A DNA stretch of 7,553 bases from an uncultured Bacteroidales bacterium (GTDB taxonomy: Bacteria > Bacteroidota > Bacteroidia > Bacteroidales > UBA932). Of this stretch, positions 1 through 5,371 are shown in pieces. The stretch lies in contig CAMJJO010000082.1 of NCBI GenBank assembly GCA_946406095.1, positions 1 through 7,553 on the forward strand, in the 5' to 3' direction. Each line of letters starts with the position of its first letter. Position 1 is the first letter of the stretch. The translations under genes and the position numbers were made by a program. Below the pieces are notes generated by a model. It ran no database searches. It saw only the letters and a program-made list of their open reading frames with translations, and was not told the origin of the DNA.

Positions 1-358
1 CGGAGATGAGCATGATGTTCACGAAGACCTCGAGATGGAAGTCATCCGGCCAGAGGGGACGGATCGGACGGTCCACCAGGCGGGCGATGAGCACCTCGTA
101 GTCGGAGGGCTTGCTCTCCCTTTTAAGGAATCCTCCGGGGAAGCGGCCAGCGGAGTAGTATTTCTCCCTGTAGTCCACCGAGAGGGGAAGGAAATCGGTT
201 CCTTCTTTAACTTCGTCTGCAGCGGTGACGGCGGCGAGCAACATGGTGCCGCCCATCTTGACAACTGCGGAGCCGGCTGCCTGCTTGGCAAGTTTGCCGG
301 TCTCGATCTCGATTACCCGACCGTCGGGTAACGTGATGGTTTTCTTGATTACGTTCAT
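1..358 (-). CDS. pnp: Polyribonucleotide nucleotidyltransferase (PNPase), N-terminal part, truncated by window edge
   Basis: PNPase degrades RNA 3' to 5' by phosphorolysis and works in mRNA turnover in the cytoplasm. Only the first 119 residues are here, reading leftward from an ATG at 358-356; the gene continues past base 1. They cover most of the first RNase PH-like domain. Visible family marks are the opening MNVIKKTITLPDGRVIEIET, the block SVDYREKYYSAGRFPGGF, the basic RNA-contacting loop GFLKRE (residues 76-81, matching the FFRR loop of the E. coli enzyme) and LVDRPIRPLWPDDF (residues 94-107). The next gene upstream is rpsO, 84 bases away, an arrangement kept in very many bacteria. A hairpin with a T-rich tail lies between them and no separate pnp promoter is evident, so expression probably depends on readthrough or RNA processing (inference). 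The ATG start matches the family N-terminus, and there is no clear Shine-Dalgarno, as is usual in Bacteroidota. Confidence 0.96.
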   Translation of the reverse strand, partial: MNVIKKTITLPDGRVIEIETGKLAKQAAGSAVVKMGGTMLLAAVTAADEVKEGTDFLPLSVDYREKYYSAGRFPGGFLKRESKPSDYEVLIARLVDRPIRPLWPDDFHLEVFVNIMLIS

Positions 359-392
359 TACTTCTTTATTGCGTCTTGTTTGCGTCCTTGAT

Positions 393-429
393 AAAAGGAA
401 ACCGGCCGTCGAGGCGACCGGGTCCTTTT
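393..429 (-). terminator. Hairpin terminator (or processing stem) between rpsO and pnp
   Basis: Read on the minus strand, an outer stem AAAAGGA pairs with TCCTTTT. It encloses an inner 7-bp stem, CCGGTCG with CGGCCGG (one G-U pair), closed by the six-base loop CCTCGA. The 3' arm ends in a T-rich stretch. The structure begins about 14 bases after the rpsO stop codon and ends about 35 bases before the pnp ATG. This is the form of a rho-independent terminator. Because the outer stem is A-rich on one side and T-rich on the other, it could work in either direction. Since pnp lies directly downstream, I infer partial termination or an RNA-processing site (in E. coli the rpsO-pnp spacer holds both). 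The pairing is seen by eye; no folding energy was computed. Confidence 0.75.
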
Positions 430-442
430 CTTGAGCACCTGC

Positions 443-718
443 TTATCGGCGGAGACCAAGCTCCTTCACGATGTTACGGTACCTTTCGATGTCAACTTCC
501 TTGAGGTAGTCGAGGAGCTGACGGCGCTTACCGACCAGACGGAGGAGGGAGCGACGGGTGACGACGTCCTTCTTGTTAGTCTTGACGTGCTCGGTAAGGT
601 GTGCGATACGGTAGGAGAACAGTGCGATCTGGCTCTCTGCGGAACCAGTGTCAGTGTTGGACTTCCCGTACTTTGCGAAAACTTCCTGCTTTTTCGCCGG
701 CTGTAAATACTCTGCCAT
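443..718 (-). CDS. rpsO: 30S ribosomal protein S15
   Basis: S15 is a primary 16S rRNA-binding protein that helps fold the central domain of the small subunit. The 91-residue product is close to the usual 89. It carries the family core: the TGSAESQIALFSYRIAHLTEH segment (residues 23-43) and the basic run TNKKDVVTRRSLLRLVGKRR (residues 47-66), followed by QLLDYLKEVDIERY. The start is the ATG at 718-716, preceded by an A-rich stretch (AAAAACGCAAAAAC) and no Shine-Dalgarno, as expected in Bacteroidota; the stop is TAA. A promoter lies about 100 bases upstream and a terminator-like hairpin immediately downstream, with pnp next. In several bacteria S15 represses its own translation by binding its mRNA leader; the leader here contains a hairpin that could serve for this, but that is inference. 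Confidence 0.98.
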   Translation of the reverse strand: MAEYLQPAKKQEVFAKYGKSNTDTGSAESQIALFSYRIAHLTEHVKTNKKDVVTRRSLLRLVGKRRQLLDYLKEVDIERYRNIVKELGLRR

Positions 719-823
719 GTTTTTGCGTTTTTATTTAGTTAATAATCAGGAATCTCCCGGAAAACCGGAAGGCTTGTTGCCGATGTGGAAAAATCGCTGT
801 TCACCACTTCGAACAAAAGCGCG
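719..823 (-). promoter_or_regulatory. rpsO 5' leader with a 7-bp hairpin (candidate S15 autoregulatory site)
   Basis: If transcription starts about four bases after the -7 box (near 820), the mRNA has a leader of roughly 100 nt. At 754-771, read on the minus strand, CTTCCGG pairs with CCGGGAG (six Watson-Crick pairs and one G-U) around a TTTT loop, about 35 bases before the start codon. The G-U pair lies beside a G-C pair. S15 recognises a G-U/G-C step in its rRNA site, but the order here appears reversed relative to h22, so this is only suggestive. The rest of the leader is A/T-rich near the ATG and shows nothing else clear. Regulation by S15 is known in E. coli, Thermus and Geobacillus with unrelated structures, so a lineage-specific site would not be surprising. 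Confidence 0.4.
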
Positions 824-853
824 CAAAGATAGGAATTATTTTGTTAATAACAA
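824..853 (-). promoter_or_regulatory. Bacteroidota-type promoter of rpsO
   Basis: On the minus strand, TTG (853-851, within TTTTTG) is followed by exactly 19 bases and then TATCTTTG (831-824). This matches the Bacteroidota primary sigma-factor consensus TTG-N19-TAnnTTTG without a mismatch. Transcription would begin near base 820. The -33 element lies only 13 bases beyond the stop codon of the upstream lipoprotein gene. Confidence 0.85.
841..853. repeat. Inverted repeat TTGTTA-a-TAACAA over the rpsO -33 element
   Basis: This is a perfect 6-bp inverted repeat with a single central base. Its minus-strand-upstream end is the -33 TTG of the rpsO promoter. The symmetry is seen directly. It could be an operator half-site pair for a dimeric regulator, or chance in an AT-rich spacer; no regulator can be named. 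Confidence 0.35.
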
Positions 854-869
854 AAATAACTTTCAGTTA
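852..869 (-). terminator. Weak hairpin plus T-run at the end of the lipoprotein gene
   Basis: Read on the minus strand, TAACT (which includes the TAA stop codon) pairs perfectly with AGTTA around a three-base loop GAA, and five T's follow directly. The layout is that of an intrinsic terminator, but the stem is only 5 bp and AT-rich, so it is likely weak. The T-run is also part of the rpsO -33 element. Without it there is no terminator between the lipoprotein gene and rpsO. Confidence 0.3.
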
Positions 870-2621
870 CCAGCGTCCGCCAGGTCCGCCGGGGCCGCCG
901 CCGCTGGATGTATAAGTGCTGAGCGAAACGGCAGTGCCACCGCTGACAGTGCCGTCCAGCACGCCACAACCGTCGAAAATGGTAGTGCCCCCGCTGACCG
1001 TAACGTTGGACTTGACTTCCGGCTTGGAAGCGCCGGACACCACGAGTTTAGCGCCGCCCTTGGAAGGTGTTTTGAATACGTAGGTATCCTCCCCTACAGT
1101 AACGGAATAGTACTTGTTCGTGCTCCAGGAAGATGCCTGATAGCAGCTTTGGGAAAGGCTGGCGCCGGATTCCAGGCCGCCAAGGGCGAAGATGGTGCCG
1201 CCTGTAACATAGAGTTTGAACCCACCCTCAGTATTGGCATCTATCGCAAGTTCAGGATTGCCCGCCCCGGAAGCAAACACCACTCCCCCTTTGACATAGA
1301 AATTGCCGTTGGCGTCCAGAGCATCATTACCAAGGGAGATGCCGCACACATAGCCGCCGCTGATTGTGAACGTGCTGGCGGAGTTGATAGCATCTTCCTT
1401 CTGGCTCCACGCATAGACTTCTCCCCCTTGTATTTCCAGAGTCTTTTTGACCTCTATTGCTTCGGCGTTAGTGCTACGGACGGTAATCTTACCGCCGGTC
1501 ACGATGAAATCTCCTGAGAAATCGGAGAACGTGTGCTCGTTTTTCTTGACCGCCCAGCCTATCTTTATGCCCTTGGGGGATTTTGTATCGGATGTACCGT
1601 TAAGAGTGTACGGGTAGGTGGCTCCCGTGGTGGTGATGTCGATGGAGCCGCCGCTCACATAACTGGTGCCGAGGGTCTCCATAACGCTGCTGCTGCCGAC
1701 GCGTATGCCCTTTCCGCCCTTTCCGGAATTGGTGATGGTGATGCTCCCTCCGGTCATTTCAAAGGCCTTGTCGGCCTTGATGCCGGCAGAGGAGGAATAG
1801 TCCTGATCTTCTTCGTCGAAGGCCGTGCCTCCGGTAACCTTAATGACTGATACACCGCCTGTTACACGCACCAGGGAGTCGGAACTGAAGCCCTTTTTCA
1901 TATCGGCGGAAACGGATACGTTGATGGTGCCGTCATCCACGAGGATATAGTCTTTTCCCCTGATGCCGTGGCCAGCGGAAGAACTGACATTGACCGTCTG
2001 CTTGCCAAGGAAGCGGATGTAGTCGTCGGAGGCGATACCGTTCTTGCCCGTGGCGATCACGTTCAGGGTGCCGTCCCCGCTGAAAATCAGCTGCGCTTCA
2101 CTGAAGAATGCGCCCTTTTGGTCTTCGGTGCCAGTGGCAACGTATGTGGTGCCGTCAGCCAGCTTATTGCTGCCCTCCAGCACCACGAAAGTGCGTTTTT
2201 TGTTCTGGTTATTGATGGCTGCGCCATTCGGATTGGTGAGATCCAGATCCTTCAGCACGAATGCCTGTTTCTTGGCTCCGTAGACTTTAAAGAATCCGTT
2301 GGAAGAAGTGCCAGTGAGCACGTACTTGATAACTTCGGAACCACCGTTGTTAACGGTGACATTGCTTCCGTCGATCGTGACGATATTGTTGTCGTCGCCG
2401 GACTTGGTCGCACCTGATGCCGACCATGTGATGGTTATAGTCCTTCCGAAGGTAGTCGACGAAATAAGGTCGGAAGAATCGTTCGTGGAGGAGTTCCCGT
2501 CGATTACAGTTTCGGGAGCATCCGTGTCGTTATTTTCGGGAGTATCCGGGCTGATACTGTCTTTGCTGCATCCCCAGAAGGTGATCAACAAAGGAAAAAT
2601 TAACACAATAAAGCGCGACAT
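867..2621 (-). CDS. Secreted beta-helix lipoprotein, Cthe_2159-like carbohydrate-binding family
   Basis: The product has 584 residues. It begins MSRFIVLIFPLLITFWGCSKDS, a lipoprotein signal peptide with Cys18 as the probable lipidated residue (FWG-C, a relaxed lipobox usual in Bacteroidota). Next comes an acidic, Ser/Asp/Asn-rich linker (residues 19-55). From about residue 75 to 560 there are irregular repeats of about 22-24 residues in which a hydrophobic strand leads to Gly-Gly and a second strand. Examples are EMTGGSITIT (288-297), IVTGGKITV (373-381), TISGGYVCGI (419-428), YVKGGVVFA (442-450) and YVTGGTIFA (471-479). This suggests a right-handed parallel beta-helix and resembles PF14262, whose founding member Cthe_2159 binds cellulose and acidic sugars. 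No catalytic residues are apparent. The C-terminus is a Gly/Pro tail (SSGGGPGGPGGRW). The reading frame is open up to 2699, but the start at 2621 places the signal peptide at the N-terminus and leaves room for promoters. It is divergent from a GH43 gene, which hints at glycan binding at the cell surface (inference). An adhesin role is the main alternative. Confidence 0.85.
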   Translation of the reverse strand: MSRFIVLIFPLLITFWGCSKDSISPDTPENNDTDAPETVIDGNSSTNDSSDLISSTTFGRTITITWSASGATKSGDDNNIVTIDGSNVTVNNGGSEVIKYVLTGTSSNGFFKVYGAKKQAFVLKDLDLTNPNGAAINNQNKKRTFVVLEGSNKLADGTTYVATGTEDQKGAFFSEAQLIFSGDGTLNVIATGKNGIASDDYIRFLGKQTVNVSSSAGHGIRGKDYILVDDGTINVSVSADMKKGFSSDSLVRVTGGVSVIKVTGGTAFDEEDQDYSSSAGIKADKAFEMTGGSITITNSGKGGKGIRVGSSSVMETLGTSYVSGGSIDITTTGATYPYTLNGTSDTKSPKGIKIGWAVKKNEHTFSDFSGDFIVTGGKITVRSTNAEAIEVKKTLEIQGGEVYAWSQKEDAINSASTFTISGGYVCGISLGNDALDANGNFYVKGGVVFASGAGNPELAIDANTEGGFKLYVTGGTIFALGGLESGASLSQSCYQASSWSTNKYYSVTVGEDTYVFKTPSKGGAKLVVSGASKPEVKSNVTVSGGTTIFDGCGVLDGTVSGGTAVSLSTYTSSGGGPGGPGGRW

Positions 2622-2699
2622 AATGTTTAGGTTTTGGTAAAACAATTCATGAAACGCCAGAAAGACAAGAATAGTGCCATTTTTTTCATACCTTCGCAT
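2622..2699. promoter_or_regulatory. Divergent intergenic region with weak promoter-like boxes
   Basis: These 78 bases separate the lipoprotein start from the preferred GH43 start and should hold promoters for both. On the plus strand TACCTTCG (2689-2696) differs from TAnnTTTG at one base and is followed directly by CAT then ATG, but there is no TTG 19-20 bases upstream. On the minus strand TATTCTTG (2673-2666) also has one mismatch and would give a leader of about 40 nt, again without a TTG at the -33 position. A run of seven T's lies at 2680-2686. Neither promoter is convincing alone. Confidence 0.3.
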
Positions 2700-4166
2700 A
2701 TGATATTATTATTGCTCCTCACACTCCTGCTGAATCCAATACTCCCCGGATTCCATCCCGACCCTTCGATCGTGGCGGTCGGAAGTGATTATTACACAGT
2801 CAATTCCTCTTTCCACTACTTTCCGGGAGTGCCCATCTATCACAGCACGGACCTGGAGCATTGGGAGCAGATAGGGAACGTGCTGAACCGTCCGTCGCAG
2901 CTGCCGCTGAATGGCGCCATGAACTCCTGGCTGGGTATCTATGCACCCACCCTCCGTTATAACGACGGCACTTTCTATATGATAACCACCAACGTAGGGA
3001 ACGGCGGGAATTTCATGGTCACGGCCACCAACCCGGCGGGCCCCTGGTCGGAGCCGATATGGCTGGAACAGCAGGGCATAGACCCGTCGCTATATTTCGA
3101 AGGCGGACGCTGCTATATGGTGTCCAACCCGGACGGAGTCATCACCCTGTGCGAGATCGATCCTGCCACCGGAGCCACCCTGAGCCCGTCGAAGCCTCTG
3201 TGGCGGGGCACCGGAGGGCGATATCCGGAAGGGCCGCACATCTACAAGAAGGACGGCTGGTATTATCTGCTGATCTCGGAAGGGGGGACGGAGCTGGCGC
3301 ATAAACTTACCATCGCCCGCAGCCGCAAGATCTACGGCCCATACAAGGCATTCGAGGGCAATCCCATCTTCACCCACTGCTCCGACGCGGCCCACAAGAA
3401 CCAGGTGCAAGGCACAGGGCACGCCGATTTCTTCCAGAAAGACGACGGATCCTGGTGGACGGTTTTTCTTGCATACAGGCGCTATGGCGGGGATTTCCAC
3501 CATCTCGGGCGCGAAACCTTCCTGGCCCCGGTAACATGGGAAAAGGGCTGGCCGGTTATCAACGGGGGCAAGCCGGTGGATGCCAATCCCGGACCTGCCG
3601 TAAGCAAGGCCTACAGTTTCGAGGAAGCAGGCTTCGGGCCTGAATGGATGCATATCCTTCACCCGGTCGAAGGGAATTATCTGGTCAAGGACGGGAGGCT
3701 GATTCTCCGCGGAAACGGCTGCGGACTGGAGTCTCAGGACAAGAGCCCTACCGCAGTCCTTCGCAGGCAGGAGAGGGCCGTGTGCACCATGGAAACGGAA
3801 CTCGAGTTGCTGGAAGACGGAGAGGCCGGCCTCTGCCTCTACCAGATCTTCTGCGGCCACGCAGGGATTTATCTCCGCAGGAATGGCGGCAGCATGAGTG
3901 CCACAGTGCGCTATCGGATACGAAACCTGGAGCACGAGGCGGCGGCCATGACGTTGGATTGCGAGAAGGCACGCCTGCGCATCCGTGGATACGACGACCA
4001 CTACGATTTCGAGATATTCCGCACCGATGGCTGGCAGAAACTCGCCACGCTGGATGCCCCTCTTCTGAGCACCGAGGTGGTGGGAGGATTTACGGGAATA
4101 ACTACCGGGCCGCTTTGCATCGAGGGGTCGGCGGCATTCGAGTATTTCAGGTACGAAGAATGCTAA
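2700..4166 (+). CDS. Glycoside hydrolase family 43 protein (beta-xylosidase / alpha-L-arabinofuranosidase type)
   Basis: With the ATG at 2700 the product has 488 residues, near the usual length for two-domain GH43 xylosidases. The catalytic five-bladed beta-propeller spans about residues 12-300. It opens with NPILPGFHPDPSI, typical of the XynB-like subfamilies. The catalytic acids are visible: Asp21 (HPDPS, general base), Asp128 (GIDPS, pKa modulator) and Glu177 (YPEGPH, general acid). His240 in GTGHADF matches the conserved active-centre histidine. Residues from about 305 on resemble the C-terminal beta-sandwich of GH43 beta-xylosidases. The likely reaction is release of xylose or arabinose from xylan-derived oligosaccharides; the exact substrate cannot be read from sequence. 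The start is uncertain: TTG at 2634 and ATG at 2649 are in frame upstream. At 2700 the N-terminus is a short hydrophobic run (MILLLLLTLLL) with no basic residues, so export is doubtful; from 2649 a basic segment precedes it and a signal anchor or peptide becomes possible. I prefer 2700 because the longer forms leave almost no room for divergent promoters. The TAA stop overlaps the hutI stop. Confidence 0.92.
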   Translation: MILLLLLTLLLNPILPGFHPDPSIVAVGSDYYTVNSSFHYFPGVPIYHSTDLEHWEQIGNVLNRPSQLPLNGAMNSWLGIYAPTLRYNDGTFYMITTNVGNGGNFMVTATNPAGPWSEPIWLEQQGIDPSLYFEGGRCYMVSNPDGVITLCEIDPATGATLSPSKPLWRGTGGRYPEGPHIYKKDGWYYLLISEGGTELAHKLTIARSRKIYGPYKAFEGNPIFTHCSDAAHKNQVQGTGHADFFQKDDGSWWTVFLAYRRYGGDFHHLGRETFLAPVTWEKGWPVINGGKPVDANPGPAVSKAYSFEEAGFGPEWMHILHPVEGNYLVKDGRLILRGNGCGLESQDKSPTAVLRRQERAVCTMETELELLEDGEAGLCLYQIFCGHAGIYLRRNGGSMSATVRYRIRNLEHEAAAMTLDCEKARLRIRGYDDHYDFEIFRTDGWQKLATLDAPLLSTEVVGGFTGITTGPLCIEGSAAFEYFRYEEC

Positions 4167-5371
4167 ATCGCCTTTCCTTCCAGATACACCGAACGGATGT
4201 AAGGAGTGTGGTGCAGATAAGGCAGTTTGGTGAGTGTCCAGCCGGGTTGGGTGAGGATGAAATCCGCCCGCTTGCCGCGGGTGATGGATCCGGTGATGTC
4301 GCTTACACCCATCGCGTAGGCGCCGTTCATGGTTACGGCATTCAGGGCCTCTGCCGGCGTCAGGCGCATGTGGATGCAGGCAAGGGCCATCACGAAGCGC
4401 ATATCTCCCGAAGGGGATGAACCAGGATTGTAGTCGGATGCCAGGGCCAGGCCAATGCCTGCCTTGATGTAATCTTTCGCACGGCCGTAAGGGATGCCGA
4501 GGAAGAAGGATGTGCCGGGGAGCATCACCGGCATGGTTTCTCTGCCGCGCAGGGCCTCGATCTCAGCATCGGTGGTGCGTTCCAGATGGTCTACCGACAG
4601 AGCATTATGCCTCACCCCTGCTTGCACTCCCCCGCTCACGGCGAGTTCGTTCGCATGGATCTTGCCGCGCAAGCCATGCCTCGCTCCGGCCTTAAGAATG
4701 CGCTCAGTCTCCGCAGGCGTAAAGAATCCTTCATCGCAGAAAACATCCACATAATCAGCGAGTTCCGCCGCCTGCGGCATCATATCTATCACCGCCTGCA
4801 CATACTCGCCCTGGGTGTATCCTCTGCCCACCGCGTGGGCGCCAAGGAAGGTGGCGCGGACGCTTGCCGGCACGCTCTCGCGGATGCGGCGGATTACGCG
4901 CAGCATCTTCATCTCCCCTTCCGGATTCAGTCCGTAGCCGCTCTTGATTTCAAGGGCACCTGTGCCCATCGCAAGCACCTCTCGGACACGCTCTATCGAC
5001 TGCGCCAGCAGTTCATCTTCCGACGTGGCATTCAGCAGGTCGGAGGAGTTCAGAATGCCACCGCCACGGGCAGCAATCTGCTCGTAGCTCAGGCCGTTTA
5101 TCTTGTCGAGGAACTCCCCATCGCGGCATCCGGCATACACCAGATGAGTGTGGCTGTCGCAAAAGGTGGGGAGGATCATGCCGCCACGGGCGTCGATGAC
5201 CTCATCGGCCTCCGGTGCCTGGCCGGTCCCATAATCCACAATTCTACCATCTTCCACTGCCAGCCAGGCATCGTGAAGGATGCCGGCATCCGCCATCTCC
5301 GCCCCCTGCCTGCGCAGAAGGCCTTCCGGAGCTATGCCGGCGAGTTCACCTATGTTCCTGAATAAAATCAT
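4163..5371 (-). CDS. hutI: Imidazolonepropionase
   Basis: HutI hydrolyses 4-imidazolone-5-propionate to N-formimino-L-glutamate, the third step of histidine breakdown, in the cytoplasm. The 402-residue product is of normal length and belongs to the amidohydrolase superfamily. Metal and active-site marks are in order: DSHTH (His74, His76), LEIKSGYGL (140-148), FLGAHAV (His179), KIHANEL (His239), VDHLE (His262) and ASDYNPGSSP (Asp313, the conserved metal-site aspartate). The start codon overlaps the hutH stop in the sequence ATGA (5368-5371), so the two are probably translationally coupled. At the other end the TAG stop overlaps the stop of the convergent GH43 gene by four bases, and no terminator hairpin is visible. 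The final enzyme needed to process formiminoglutamate is not downstream. Confidence 0.97.
   Translation of the reverse strand: MILFRNIGELAGIAPEGLLRRQGAEMADAGILHDAWLAVEDGRIVDYGTGQAPEADEVIDARGGMILPTFCDSHTHLVYAGCRDGEFLDKINGLSYEQIAARGGGILNSSDLLNATSEDELLAQSIERVREVLAMGTGALEIKSGYGLNPEGEMKMLRVIRRIRESVPASVRATFLGAHAVGRGYTQGEYVQAVIDMMPQAAELADYVDVFCDEGFFTPAETERILKAGARHGLRGKIHANELAVSGGVQAGVRHNALSVDHLERTTDAEIEALRGRETMPVMLPGTSFFLGIPYGRAKDYIKAGIGLALASDYNPGSSPSGDMRFVMALACIHMRLTPAEALNAVTMNGAYAMGVSDITGSITRGKRADFILTQPGWTLTKLPYLHHTPYIRSVYLEGKAI

Noticed and set aside
35..331. Plus-strand open frame opposite pnp
   Set aside because: The minus strand encodes a clear PNPase N-terminus; this is its antisense shadow.
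648..1517. Long plus-strand open frame (289 codons) opposite the lipoprotein and rpsO leader
   Set aside because: Antisense shadow of repeat-rich, GC-rich coding sequence. It crosses the rpsO promoter and has no recognisable protein features.
867..2621. Repeat-encoding DNA considered as a tandem repeat or CRISPR-like array
   Set aside because: The repeats exist only at protein level, with variable spacing and sequence; there are no identical DNA repeats and no spacers.
2622..2699. N-terminal extension of the lipoprotein frame up to base 2699 (26 more residues)
   Set aside because: It would bury the lipoprotein signal peptide inside the protein and take up the whole divergent intergenic region. 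The ATG at 2621 gives a proper signal peptide with a lipobox Cys.
3090..4001. Minus-strand open frame of 303 codons opposite the GH43 gene
   Set aside because: The GH43 frame carries the catalytic motifs. The antisense frame is low-complexity and matches no family I recognise.
3644..4420. Plus-strand open frame of 258 codons in another frame of the GH43 gene running into hutI
   Set aside because: Arg/Gly-rich shifted-frame product crossing the convergent gene junction; I see no evidence for a frameshift in GH43, whose own frame reaches a natural C-terminus.
4586..5365. Plus-strand open frame of 259 codons opposite hutI
   Set aside because: Antisense of a complete HutI with all metal-site motifs; no independent coding signal.
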